A stretch of DNA of 45,479 nt from the NCBI GenBank assembly GCA_022820485.1, contig JAJEFJ010000025.1, positions 1 through 45,479 of the forward strand, given 5' to 3'. This DNA is from Candidatus Latescibacterota bacterium. GTDB lineage: Bacteria > Latescibacterota > UBA2968 > UBA8231. The notes beneath the pieces are model-generated. The model had not been told where the DNA came from, did not search any database, and worked only from the letters and a program-made list of their open reading frames with translations. The position numbers and the translations under genes were made by a program. Below are positions 16,374 through 24,974 of the stretch, piece after piece. Position 1 is the first letter of the stretch, and each line of letters opens with the position of its first letter.

Positions 16374-18467
16374 GTGAGCAAATCCTTCTTTATTTGGAGC
16401 GGCACTTGCCTCCTTGCCCAACGGGCCGACGCCTATGTCGGTCCTGGCGCTGGCTTTGTTCTAGCCAGCGGTTTCTGGACTCTTACCGCTCTCGTTCTCG
16501 CCGCGCTCGCCATCCTGATCCTACCCGTCCGCTTGCTGCTTAGCTGGCATCGCGGCAAAAAAATTGCAGCCCAAGCAAGCGCCGAGCGCGTGGTGGTCAT
16601 CGGCCTCGATGGCCTCGATCCTCAGCTAGTGGCCCGCTGGATGGAGGAAGGCCGGCTGCCGGCGTTCAAAAAGCTGGCCGAGCAGGGGACCTTTCGCCCT
16701 TTGCAGACTACCTTGCCCGCCATTACGCCGTCGGCGTGGTCGGCTTTTGCTACGGGGGTGGACGCTTCTAGGCACTGCATCTATGACTTTATCACTCGCG
16801 ATTCCCACACGTACCAGCCCGTGCTGTCTTCGGCGCGGATCAGCGCCCCGCGCCGAAGCCTAGGGGTCGGCCCGTATCGCTTGCCTCTGGGCAAAGCGCA
16901 GGTGCGCAATTTACGGCGGAGCCAGCCTTTTTGGAAGGTGCTGGGCGACAACCACATCTCCAGTTCCATTGTTCGGGTGCCCATCAGTTTTCCCCCGGAA
17001 AAATTCGCGGGGCTTCTGCTAGCAGGCATGTGCGCGCCAGATCTGCGCGGCACCCAGGGCGAGTGCACCTATTTTTTTAGCGGACCCGAACCTCAAGACA
17101 CCTCGGTGGGCTGCTGCATCCGCCTTGAACTTGAGCGCGGCAGAGTCAGCACTAGTATCCCCGGTCCCGCCAACCCGTTGCGCCCAGACGGCAAAAGACT
17201 AACAGCCGCCATGGATCTGGACGTAAATCCGGCCGCCGAGTTGGCTACGCTGGTGATCGGAGGCGAAAAAATAGTCTTGCAAAAGCGAGTTTATTCCCCT
17301 TGGATAACGCTCACCTTTGCCGCTGGCCTTGGGGTCCGAGTGCGCGGCCTGTGCCGCTTCTACCTGATTGAGGCCGAACCGCTCAGATTGTATGTCACCC
17401 CCATTCAAATCGACCCTACTCATCCCCACCTGCCCCTTTCCCATCCTCCGTCCTATGCCCCCTACCTCGCCCGACGCTTGGGCAAGTTCGCCACCGTGGG
17501 CTTGGCAGAAGACACGGATGCACTCAATGCCGATTTAATTGACGAGCGGGCCTTTCTCGACCAGACCTATTTACTCGACGACGAGCGCCAAGCCATGTTT
17601 TTCCACGCGCTCGACAAAACCCCCAAGGGCCTCGCGGCCTGCGTCTTTGACAGCCCCGATCGCATCCAGCACATGTTTTTCCGCACCTTAGATCCCGATC
17701 ATCCAGCCAATCGGGGGCGGGAAGGCGACGGCTTGGCCGATACTATACCCGATATGTACGCGCGCATGGACGACCTAGTGGGCCGCACGCTAGAAAAGAT
17801 CGACTGCGCCAAGACCGTGCTCATGGTTATTTCCGACCACGGCTTTTGCACCTTTAAACGCGGCGTCAACCTCAATACGTGGTTGTGGCAAAATGGGTAC
17901 TTGTGTTTGCGCGAGGGCTGCACCCACAGTGCAGAATGGCTGGCCCAAGTCGATTGGAGCCGCACCCGAGCTTTTGCTCTGGGCCTCACCGGACTATTCA
18001 TCAATCTCAGGGGCCGCGAAGCTGGCGGGATTGTTGCCTCTGGGACGGAATTGCGCCAACTCAAGGCCGAACTGTGCTCCCGCCTCACCGGTCTGGTGGA
18101 CCAGGAGACGGGCGAGACGGCCATCAACAAGGCTTGGGATACGGCGGCTTCTTTTAGCGGGCCTTATACGGACGATGGCCCGGATTTACTCATTGGGTAC
18201 AACGCCGGATACCGCGCTTCTTGGAGCGGGGCCAGCGGCCAAGTGACCGAGGCCGTTTTTGAGACCAATACCCGGCCTTGGAGCGGCGACCACTGCGTGG
18301 ACCCACGGCTGGTGCCCGGCGTGTTTTTCTGCAATCGCAAAATAGGCATTCGCAATCCCCATTTGCTCGATATCCCTCCTTCCATTCTGGGCCTGTTTGG
18401 CATCGAGCCGCCATCTTACATGCAGGGACGAGATGTATTCGTCCCGGCTGCTGGGTCCGATGTCTAA
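16374..18467 (+). CDS. Alkaline-phosphatase-superfamily phosphodiesterase-like protein, membrane-anchored
   Basis: A 697-aa protein from GTG 16374; no good Shine-Dalgarno site is seen and a TATATT lies directly before the start, so the start is uncertain. It begins with a signal sequence ending ADA, then the conserved YVGPGAG and a TM segment (~30-57). The catalytic domain follows. Expected metal and nucleophile positions are present: D79 (GLDGLDP), T118 (ITPSAW), D429-x3-H433 (DRIQHMF), D488-H489 (SDHGF) and H640 (WSGDHC). It matches the type I phosphodiesterase/nucleotide pyrophosphatase branch and lacks the sulfatase CxPxR motif. It forms an operon with a paralogue and two small genes. The substrate is unknown. 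Confidence 0.88.
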   Translation: MSKSFFIWSGTCLLAQRADAYVGPGAGFVLASGFWTLTALVLAALAILILPVRLLLSWHRGKKIAAQASAERVVVIGLDGLDPQLVARWMEEGRLPAFKKLAEQGTFRPLQTTLPAITPSAWSAFATGVDASRHCIYDFITRDSHTYQPVLSSARISAPRRSLGVGPYRLPLGKAQVRNLRRSQPFWKVLGDNHISSSIVRVPISFPPEKFAGLLLAGMCAPDLRGTQGECTYFFSGPEPQDTSVGCCIRLELERGRVSTSIPGPANPLRPDGKRLTAAMDLDVNPAAELATLVIGGEKIVLQKRVYSPWITLTFAAGLGVRVRGLCRFYLIEAEPLRLYVTPIQIDPTHPHLPLSHPPSYAPYLARRLGKFATVGLAEDTDALNADLIDERAFLDQTYLLDDERQAMFFHALDKTPKGLAACVFDSPDRIQHMFFRTLDPDHPANRGREGDGLADTIPDMYARMDDLVGRTLEKIDCAKTVLMVISDHGFCTFKRGVNLNTWLWQNGYLCLREGCTHSAEWLAQVDWSRTRAFALGLTGLFINLRGREAGGIVASGTELRQLKAELCSRLTGLVDQETGETAINKAWDTAASFSGPYTDDGPDLLIGYNAGYRASWSGASGQVTEAVFETNTRPWSGDHCVDPRLVPGVFFCNRKIGIRNPHLLDIPPSILGLFGIEPPSYMQGRDVFVPAAGSDV

Positions 18468-20484
18468 CGCTGCTCTTGCCATCATCTGCGCTCATCTGCG
18501 CTATCTGCGGAATATGCCTAACACCGCTCTTGCCATCGCCCTGATCGCCCTCCTGTCTTGGGGCTGTCGCTCTGGCCCTCCGCCGGACCGCCTACTGGTG
18601 CTGGGCATCGACGGCATGGACCCGCAGATTCTGCGAACGTTGATGACCGAGGGCCGGATGCCGCACTTTGAGGCTCTGGCCCGGCGCGGGGGTTTTGCGC
18701 CTTTGCAAACTAGTGCGCCGCCGCAGAGTCCGGTGGCGTGGGCGAGCTTTATTACCGGCTTGGATCCACAGGATCACGGCATTTTCGACTTTGTCCACCG
18801 CGATCCGGCCTCCCTGACTCCCTTTCTGTCTATCGCGCGCCGGGGGGAATCCGGCGAGCTGGCGTTGCAGCGCCGGGGTCGGCCCTTTTGGGACATCCTC
18901 GCCGACCAAGGTGTTCCCACAACCATTTTCAAAGTGCCGGCCAATTTCCCTCCCTCCCGGTCATCGGAGAATTTTGCCGACCTGCCGTTTTTCCGTCCCT
19001 GCGCCGTGCGCGCTTTCTCGGGCATGGGTACGCCGGATATGTTGGGGACCTACGGGACTTTTACCTATTACACTGAGGGGCCGTACTCTGTGCCGGCGTA
19101 CCTTGAAGGCGGGGGCACCAGCCTAGTGGCCGGAGGGGAATTGGCCGTTCCCGGCGGCAAAATAATCGGCGTCCAGTTGGAAAACAGTTGGGCGCAACTG
19201 CCCATCCACGGTCCGACGCTAGACGAAGAGCCGGTGCAAAGTCATTTTGCGATTTACCTAGATCGGCAGCACCGGACCGCCGAAATCGTCCTCGGCCAAC
19301 AGCGCTTGGTCCTCCAGTCCGGCGAGTGGAGTCCGTGGATTACCATAGACTATGGGCGAAAGCCCTACAGCTTGGAACGCCTGCAGGGCATTGCTCGCTT
19401 TTACTTGCGAGCCGCAGCTCCTTCTCTGCAACTCTACCTGACGCCGATCAATATCCATCCCGGCAATCCGGCCATGCCTATCTCCACTCCTCCAGAGGCC
19501 AGCGAAGAATTGCACCAAGCTCTTGGCCCACACTATACCCAAGGCATGCCCGACGATACCAAAGCCCTCGAATCAGATGTTTTTGACTACGGAGAATTCT
19601 TGCGTCAGGACGCCTTGACCCTCAAAGAACGCCGCCGCCAACTGCGCTATGAGTTGGGACGCTTTGCGGCTGGCGTGCTCTTTTTTTACGTCCACAGTCT
19701 CGATCAAGTCTGCCACATGCTCTGGCGCGCTTGGGCACCCGACCACCCCGGCCACCGAGCGGAATTCGCTCCGTACCAACAGGCCATTGCCGATCAGTAC
19801 GTCGCCATGGACGATTTGCTGGGCGAGGCCGTTGCCATGCTGGGGCCAGACGCGGATATCATCGTCCTTTCGGACCACGGCTTTGCCGCGTATGAGCGCT
19901 CTTTCAATCTCAATTCTTGGCTGGCCCAGGAGGGTTATCTCGCCTTGGCTCCCCAAGTGTCGCTCGATCAGGCCCATATCCTCAACGAGCGCCACATGCG
20001 CTGGGAACAAACTCGGGCCTATGGTTTGGGGCTCAATGCCCTGTACCTCAATCTCAAGGGCCGCGAACAGCACGGGACGGTGCGGCCCGAGGCCCGGGAA
20101 AGTTTGCTCAGCGAACTGAGCCAGAATTTGCTTGCCCTGCGGGATCCGGCCGACGGTCAGCAGGTAATAAAAAAAGTCTATCGTCCAGACCCTGGGGCCG
20201 ATTCGGACTTGGCACCCGACTTGATCATCGGCTATGCGAGGGGGTATCGCGTTTCGGGTGCCACGGCCATTGGCCAACTGGAGAGTGCGGTTTTGCAGGA
20301 TAATCTCTCCCCTTGGAGTGGGGATCACTGCATGGCGGCCGAAGAGGTGCCTGGCGTTCTCCTGAGCAATAAACCGCTGAAGCCCATCCCACACCATCTG
20401 CGGGATATTCCGGTGAGTATCCTCGCGCACTACGGTGTGGCCCCGCCGGCCGCCATGTCGGGACATTCGATCTGGGAGGATTAG
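18460..20484 (+). CDS. Second alkaline-phosphatase-superfamily protein, lipoprotein-like
   Basis: A paralogue of the gene before it, with which it overlaps by 8 bases if ATG 18460 is used (674 aa). A second in-frame ATG at 18514 lies in a near-copy of the first start (MSNAALAI, MPNTALAI). The export signal ends in LLSWGC, an imperfect lipobox. Catalytic motifs: GIDGMDP, SPVAW with Ser where its neighbour has Thr, LDQVCHMLW (D-x3-H), LSDHGF and WSGDHC. HGIFDFVHRDP is also conserved. The Ser/Thr difference and the different anchoring suggest that the two proteins act on different substrates or at different faces of the envelope. This is inference; the fold call is firm. Confidence 0.88.
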   Translation: MSNAALAIICAHLRYLRNMPNTALAIALIALLSWGCRSGPPPDRLLVLGIDGMDPQILRTLMTEGRMPHFEALARRGGFAPLQTSAPPQSPVAWASFITGLDPQDHGIFDFVHRDPASLTPFLSIARRGESGELALQRRGRPFWDILADQGVPTTIFKVPANFPPSRSSENFADLPFFRPCAVRAFSGMGTPDMLGTYGTFTYYTEGPYSVPAYLEGGGTSLVAGGELAVPGGKIIGVQLENSWAQLPIHGPTLDEEPVQSHFAIYLDRQHRTAEIVLGQQRLVLQSGEWSPWITIDYGRKPYSLERLQGIARFYLRAAAPSLQLYLTPINIHPGNPAMPISTPPEASEELHQALGPHYTQGMPDDTKALESDVFDYGEFLRQDALTLKERRRQLRYELGRFAAGVLFFYVHSLDQVCHMLWRAWAPDHPGHRAEFAPYQQAIADQYVAMDDLLGEAVAMLGPDADIIVLSDHGFAAYERSFNLNSWLAQEGYLALAPQVSLDQAHILNERHMRWEQTRAYGLGLNALYLNLKGREQHGTVRPEARESLLSELSQNLLALRDPADGQQVIKKVYRPDPGADSDLAPDLIIGYARGYRVSGATAIGQLESAVLQDNLSPWSGDHCMAAEEVPGVLLSNKPLKPIPHHLRDIPVSILAHYGVAPPAAMSGHSIWED

Positions 20485-20679
20485 ATGGCGCTTTTTAAAC
20501 GAAAAGTTGTCTTGGAGGACGAGCTTTGGCAGCGCGCCCAAGCCCACGTCGAAAAGGTAGGGTACAGTAGTGTGGAAGAATTTGTCATTCACTGCATTGA
20601 GAAAGAACTCAATGTCCCATCGGCTGCGGACCAGGAACGAATCGACGAACGCCTCAAGGGTTTGGGCTATCTGGAGTAG
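20485..20679 (+). CDS. Small ribbon-helix-helix-like protein in phosphatase operon
   Basis: A 64-aa protein whose ATG follows the previous stop with no gap. The pattern KRKVVLEDELWQRAQAHVEK then GYSSVEEFVIHCIEKEL fits a beta-strand followed by two helices, as in ribbon-helix-helix proteins. The tail ERIDERLKGLGYLE is charged, and its LGYLE end recalls the C-termini of some sulfatase-like proteins. Whether it binds DNA or partners the membrane or phosphatase proteins cannot be told. Its tight placement argues for a shared function. Confidence 0.7.
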   Translation: MALFKRKVVLEDELWQRAQAHVEKVGYSSVEEFVIHCIEKELNVPSAADQERIDERLKGLGYLE

Positions 20680-20682
20680 GAC

Positions 20683-21513
20683 ATGCAAGCCCTCATCCTC
20701 TACTACAACCGCTTGGCCAACTATGCGTTCGACGCCTGTATGGTGCCCTTGGCAGCGCTGGGGAGATGGGCGGAGATCCTCGGCGTGGCGGCTGTCTTGG
20801 GGATAGTGGTCGCGCTGATATTTGCCGGGCTGGTCCGCAGGGAACGCCTGCGCCAAGCCCGCGACGAGTTGTGGGCGGCCCTTTTCGAGATCTGGCTCTA
20901 CCGGCGCGAGCCCTTGTTGGTCTGGCAGGCGCAACTAGCATTGTTCAAGGCCAATTTGCGCTATAGCAGCATTCTTTTGGGGCCTCTCGTTGTTTCTTTG
21001 CTGGCAAGCGCTCCCTTGTTGATACAGGCCCACTACCGCTTTGCCCTTGCGCCCATCCCGAGTGGCGCTGAAACGCTGCTGACTGCGGTTCTAGCCCAGC
21101 CTGCTGACGATATGGCCCAAATGGACTGCAAACTCGAATGGGTCCAAGGAGCGGGTGAACTGAGTCCCTCGGTGCGGGAGCCGGCGCTCCACCGTCTGGT
21201 CTGGCGTCTCCGACCGGAGGGGTCGGGCGAACACGTACTCCACCTCACGGACTGCGGGCAGACCGTAGAGTTTCCCCTGTACGTCGGTAGCTTTGCGGGG
21301 AGCATCGCCCCGGCGCGTCAGGTCGGAGTCTTGGCCCATCTCTTTGCTCCGCGCGCGCTGCCTCTAGAAGACGATTTTGGTTGGAGCCGAATTTACGTCG
21401 AGTATCCCCGTGCTGGAATCGAACGGCTGGTCTGGCTGACAGTATGTTCCCTGCTCTGCGCCTTTGTCGTCAGCCGGTTAGTGGGCAGGTATCGGGCCGG
21501 TCGCAGTCTGTGA
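20683..21513 (+). CDS. Three-TM membrane protein with charged cytoplasmic helix and extracytoplasmic domain
   Basis: A 276-aa protein starting 3 bases after the previous stop. TM1 is at ~32-52 (ILGVAAVLGIVVALIFAGLV). A strongly charged amphipathic stretch follows (RRERLRQARDELWAALFEIW). TM2 is at ~95-115 (ILLGPLVVSLLASAPLLI), then a ~130-residue beta-type extracytoplasmic domain, and TM3 at ~248-268. TM-coiled segment-TM followed by a later TM resembles the layout of the YidC/EMC3/DUF106 insertase superfamily, and the RYSSILLGPL region recalls a family I remember beside such phosphatases. That relation is a hypothesis. No enzymatic motif was seen. Confidence 0.72.
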   Translation: MQALILYYNRLANYAFDACMVPLAALGRWAEILGVAAVLGIVVALIFAGLVRRERLRQARDELWAALFEIWLYRREPLLVWQAQLALFKANLRYSSILLGPLVVSLLASAPLLIQAHYRFALAPIPSGAETLLTAVLAQPADDMAQMDCKLEWVQGAGELSPSVREPALHRLVWRLRPEGSGEHVLHLTDCGQTVEFPLYVGSFAGSIAPARQVGVLAHLFAPRALPLEDDFGWSRIYVEYPRAGIERLVWLTVCSLLCAFVVSRLVGRYRAGRSL

Positions 21514-21515
21514 CC

Positions 21516-21570
21516 TTGACAACAAAGGGATTTTGTGCATTTTATGACCATAGTCATAACTGTGGTCATA
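21516..21570 (+). promoter_or_regulatory. Promoter and operator of the toxin-antitoxin pair
   Basis: TTGACA at 21516-21521 is followed about 18 bases later by TTTTAT as a possible -10. Overlapping it is an inverted repeat, TATGACCA (21543-21550) and TGGTCATA (21563-21570), with a 12-base spacer containing a further half-site (AGTCATA). The location, between promoter and antitoxin start, fits autorepression by the Phd-VapC complex (known behaviour of the family). Confidence 0.55.
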
Positions 21571-21591
21571 ATATATCAAAAAGGAGGAGAA

Positions 21592-21825
21592 ATGCCTTCT
21601 ATTTCAAAAAGTAAATTGAAAGCCAATATGCTTCGCATCTTTCGCGATATTGAAGAAACCGGCCAAGAATGGATCGTCACAGATCACAATCGCCCTGTTT
21701 TGCGCATTCAGCCGATTGCGCAAAAAAAGACCGTGGAAGAGGTGTTCGGAGGGATTCAGGGCAAAGTTGTCTATCGCGAAGACATCAATACGCCGACTAC
21801 TGACGAATGGGGAGCGCTGGCGTGA
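21592..21825 (+). CDS. Phd/YefM-type antitoxin
   Basis: A 77-aa antitoxin. ATG 21592 has an excellent site (AAGGAGGAG, 21581-21589). Its N-terminal part (SISKSKLKANMLRIFRDIEE, then WIVTDHNRPVLRIQPI) is the Phd fold: a dimeric DNA-binding beta-alpha unit in which the NRPVLRI strand is typical. The C-terminal third (VEEVFGGIQGKVVYREDI) should wrap around the toxin. It overlaps the PIN toxin by GTGA, which keeps the two products coupled. Confidence 0.9.
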   Translation: MPSISKSKLKANMLRIFRDIEETGQEWIVTDHNRPVLRIQPIAQKKTVEEVFGGIQGKVVYREDINTPTTDEWGALA

Positions 21826-22202
21826 TCGTCTTGGATACTTCGGCCCTCGTATTCTGGACGCTAAATCGAGATCGGCTATCTCGAACCGCAGCACAAGCGA
21901 TCTCGGACGCCGACCGCATTGCTCTTAGTTCGATCTCTATCTGGGAAATTGGCATTAAAATAAAAAAAGAACAGCTCTCCATACCGATCTCCGTTCAGGA
22001 ATTCACTGATAAACTAGAACAAATTGACCGCCTTGATATTCTCCCGGTAGATGTCCAGACTTGGATCAAAAATCTCGAACTCGACTGGGATCATCGCGAC
22101 CCTGCTGACCGCACCATTGTCGCTCTGGCCAGTCTGCATGCCTGCCCGCTCGTCACCTCGGATTCTGCTATCCGCGCATTTTATTCACAAGCTATTTGGT
22201 AA
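21822..22202 (+). CDS. PIN-domain ribonuclease toxin (VapC-like)
   Basis: A 126-aa toxin starting at GTG 21822, overlapping the antitoxin stop by 4 bases. It has the PIN-domain acidic residues: D5 (VIVLDTSAL), Glu in ISIWEIGIK, Asp in HRDPADRTIVALA, and the last Asp in TSDSAI. Such toxins cut tRNA or rRNA when the antitoxin is lost. Length and order are normal for the family, and nothing appears truncated. It is not obviously linked to the flanking envelope genes. Confidence 0.92.
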   Translation: MIVLDTSALVFWTLNRDRLSRTAAQAISDADRIALSSISIWEIGIKIKKEQLSIPISVQEFTDKLEQIDRLDILPVDVQTWIKNLELDWDHRDPADRTIVALASLHACPLVTSDSAIRAFYSQAIW

Positions 22203-22260
22203 TTCAACTTTTGACTTTGGCATATGCAGTAATTCGCCAAGTTTTTCGCGGAGAATTTCC

Positions 22261-24225
22261 ATGAAATACGCGGCCATCCTGTTGTTGGTCCTGTGCTGTC
22301 TGGCCATTCCGGTCTCGGCCCAAATAGTCCACGTGTGGGATCTGGCTGATACCACTCAGACGGGCCAGTTCACAGTGTACAATCCCGACGTCAACGATGC
22401 GGAATTCGGCACTCCTATTACCGCCGGTGATATCGATGGCGACGGACGCGACGATCTGGTGATTTCGGCCATGGCCGGCGATGGCCCTGCCAACGATCGC
22501 TCCAATGCAGGTGAAGTGGCCATTTGCTTCAACACCATACTTTCGGGGGGTGGCTTGGACTTGGCCGCCGACTCCGGCGATGTGGTCACTCTATATGGCG
22601 AGGCTCAGCGCGACCTTTTCGGTATCAAGACCCATGTGGCCGATCTCATGGGCGACGGGCGCGCCGATCTTTTGGTGGGTGCTTTTTACGCCGATGCCTC
22701 CGATCGCGCCAACGCTGGCAAGCTCTATATTTTCTCGGCTGAACTCATCGCTCGGTGGCGGGCCGCAGGGAGGAGCTTGGATTTGGCGCAACGACCTTGG
22801 CCGGAGGGGTTGATTACCGTTATCGGCGCTGAACGCGACGACCGCTTGGGGGTGTGGATGACCGCCGGGGATTTCGACGGCGATGGACATCGGGATGCGG
22901 TGGTGGGGGCCGACCGGGCCTCGGGGGCGGCGGGGGCCGTTGAGGCGGGACGGGTGTACGTTCTCTACGGACCGCTAGATTCGGGTGCTACTATCGATCT
23001 GGCGGCTGCGGAACACCCTTTGAGTATTATCTACGGCATCGACGCCCTAGACCACGCTGGTTCGACGGTGGTCGCTGGCGACTTTGACGGGGACGGATAC
23101 GATGACATTGCCATTGGCGCGGCGGCTTTCGGCACCTTGCGCAATGCGTATCATCGCACCGGCGGCGCTGGGGATGGCCCGGAAAACCAGCGCGAAAACG
23201 CCGGGGAAATGTACGTGGTGTATGGCGGTCCCCAGCGTCCCGCGGCCATCGATTTAGCCGAGAATCCGCCCGCCGATCTGACCGTCATTTACGGTGCTGA
23301 TGGCGGCGGGAAGTCGCCCGATCGGCTGGGCGAGGAAATCGTCTTGGCCGATATCGATGGCAACGGCATCCAAGACCTGTTCATTGGCGCGTACCGGGCC
23401 GACGGTCCGGGCAATAGCCGCATCGACGCTGGCGAGGTGTACGTGGTGTACGGCGGTCCCCAGCGGCGCGGACAGCGGCTGGATATGGCCGCGCCGCCGG
23501 CCGACATTACTGTTATCTACGGTGCCCGCCCCGATGCCATTACTGGCGACGCCGTAGCTGCCGGCGATATCCACGGCGATGGGTACGACGACCTCTTTAT
23601 CGGTGTGCCCGGAGATGAGGGGCCGCTCAAGCGGCGCTTTGCTGGCGGTTTTGCGGTGTTGGCAGGCGGCCCCGATCTGCCGCACGAGATTGACTTGGCC
23701 GATCCCGCAGTACCTGTCGTGTGGATTGAAGCACCCGACCCGATCGATTTTTCGGCCTATTGGGGGGCCAGCGGAGATATGGATGGCGACGGGCGGGTGG
23801 ACGCCATTCCCAACGGCATGGCCGGCGATGGACCCGACAATCGACGCGAAAACGCGGGGGAAGCCCACATCATCAGCGGTGCCGCACTGGCCCGATATTT
23901 GCCCGGCGCGGCCCCCACGGCTGTGGAGGAGGTGGAACAGACCACCCCCGACAAGGCCGCTCTGTTGGCCAATTACCCCAATCCGTTCAACGGTTTCACG
24001 AGAATTCCCTTCGTGCTGCCGGTTGAGGCGGATTATGCCTTGGCCATTTATGGGGTCGATGGCCAATTGGTGCGCCAACTGACCAGTGGCCGGGGAGTGG
24101 GTAGCTACCTAGCCGGGTGGGATGGCCGCAACGACGGGGGGCGTCTGGTGGCCTCCGGGGTCTATTGGGCGCGTTTGCGCGTGGGCTCCCAAGTGTACCG
24201 GCAGGCGCTGGTGTACATCAAATAA
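22261..24225 (+). CDS. Secreted FG-GAP (integrin-alpha-like) propeller with FlgD-like tail
   Basis: A 654-aa protein. ATG 22261 follows GGAGA and opens a signal peptide (LLLVLCCLAIPVSA-Q). Residues ~50-560 contain repeated FG-GAP units with calcium loops (DIDGDGRDD, DFDGDGHRD, DFDGDGYDD, DIDGNGIQD, DIHGDGYDD, DMDGDGRVD) alternating with AGEVYVVYGGPQ-type strands and Q-x-x-x-AGE/NAGE turns, as in integrin alpha propellers. The last ~85 residues form a FlgD-like domain (NYPNPFNGFTRIPF, VYWARL) of the kind used in exported proteins of FCB bacteria. Probably a surface adhesin or structural protein. It is separated from the toxin genes by 58 bases. Confidence 0.88.
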   Translation: MKYAAILLLVLCCLAIPVSAQIVHVWDLADTTQTGQFTVYNPDVNDAEFGTPITAGDIDGDGRDDLVISAMAGDGPANDRSNAGEVAICFNTILSGGGLDLAADSGDVVTLYGEAQRDLFGIKTHVADLMGDGRADLLVGAFYADASDRANAGKLYIFSAELIARWRAAGRSLDLAQRPWPEGLITVIGAERDDRLGVWMTAGDFDGDGHRDAVVGADRASGAAGAVEAGRVYVLYGPLDSGATIDLAAAEHPLSIIYGIDALDHAGSTVVAGDFDGDGYDDIAIGAAAFGTLRNAYHRTGGAGDGPENQRENAGEMYVVYGGPQRPAAIDLAENPPADLTVIYGADGGGKSPDRLGEEIVLADIDGNGIQDLFIGAYRADGPGNSRIDAGEVYVVYGGPQRRGQRLDMAAPPADITVIYGARPDAITGDAVAAGDIHGDGYDDLFIGVPGDEGPLKRRFAGGFAVLAGGPDLPHEIDLADPAVPVVWIEAPDPIDFSAYWGASGDMDGDGRVDAIPNGMAGDGPDNRRENAGEAHIISGAALARYLPGAAPTAVEEVEQTTPDKAALLANYPNPFNGFTRIPFVLPVEADYALAIYGVDGQLVRQLTSGRGVGSYLAGWDGRNDGGRLVASGVYWARLRVGSQVYRQALVYIK

Positions 24226-24314
24226 CCCCTCCCTCGACGGATCGGCACTCTGAAGCATTAGGTACGTCATTGGAGCGCATCATGGCGCGATAGAAGTCAG
24301 TATTAGTCCTACTG

Positions 24315-24343
24315 TTGACAGATTACTGGCAAGAGCATAACTT
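24315..24343 (+). promoter_or_regulatory. Possible promoter of the restriction island
   Basis: TTGACA (24315-24320), a 17-base spacer, then TAACTT (24338-24343). The -35 is perfect; the -10 is weak. Transcription would start about where the ATG at 24351 lies, which would make the first mRNA leaderless. No Shine-Dalgarno site is present before that ATG. Confidence 0.4.
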
Positions 24344-24350
24344 AAGCAGT

Positions 24351-24974
24351 ATGAAGCCTACTGCTCAATCAAATTGTCCGTGGGTTCAGTTGTCGGAACT
24401 CGTCCACATTCAGCCTGGCTATCTGAGCCGCGGTCGCGTTCACTCCGTTCCCGATGGGACTCACCGCTTGCTCCAAGCTAGGGATTTCTCCGCAGATGGC
24501 GGTGTGAGCCTAGAGAACTCCGTCTGGTTCCACCCGGAGCGAAATCCTGAGCTTTATCAGGTCTGTCGTGGAGATGTCCTCGTCGTAGCTAGAGGCCAAG
24601 AGCATCGAGCGTACTGTATCGACACAGATCTTCCGAACACTCTCGTCTCTGCCACTTTTTATATACTGCGCCCAGACCCCAGCTACATTCTGCCCGGCTA
24701 CCTCGCGTGGTGGTTAAACCTGCCCTCAGTTCAGGCTCAGATCGATGCGGAGTCGCGTGGTACGGGCATTAGCTACATCAGCCGTCAGGCCCTCGAAAAA
24801 CTGAGCGTCCAGGTCCCAACGCTCGCTGTGCAGCATGATATTGATCAAACTTTGGAGCTCTGGCATAAGATAAAGTCCATTCGGCGGCGACTTGACGAAA
24901 AGCGCGAGCAGCAGATCCAGATGGTATGTCAACTTGCAGTCCAGCAAGCGAATAAGAAGGAGCAGGGAGTATGA
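24351..24974 (+). CDS. Half-size type I specificity-subunit-like protein
   Basis: A 207-aa protein with one target-recognition-domain-like unit (WVQLSELVHIQPGYLSRG; GDVLVVARGQEHRAY; LPGYLAWWLNLPSVQAQI; GTGISYISRQALEKL) and a C-terminal coiled coil (KIKSIRRRLDEKREQQIQ), the arrangement of half an HsdS. ATG 24351 is used because the domain begins soon after; a TTG at 24315 would add 12 residues. Its stop overlaps the hsdM start by ATGA. It may dimerise to form an S-like unit or adjust target choice alongside the full HsdS at 28913. Both ideas are inference. Confidence 0.8.
   Translation: MKPTAQSNCPWVQLSELVHIQPGYLSRGRVHSVPDGTHRLLQARDFSADGGVSLENSVWFHPERNPELYQVCRGDVLVVARGQEHRAYCIDTDLPNTLVSATFYILRPDPSYILPGYLAWWLNLPSVQAQIDAESRGTGISYISRQALEKLSVQVPTLAVQHDIDQTLELWHKIKSIRRRLDEKREQQIQMVCQLAVQQANKKEQGV

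Noticed and set aside
19573..20934. A 453-codon minus-strand frame
   Set aside because: It runs antisense across the second phosphatase gene and the two genes after it. The sense frames carry intact catalytic motifs and tight operon spacing. Long antisense frames are expected in GC-rich DNA.
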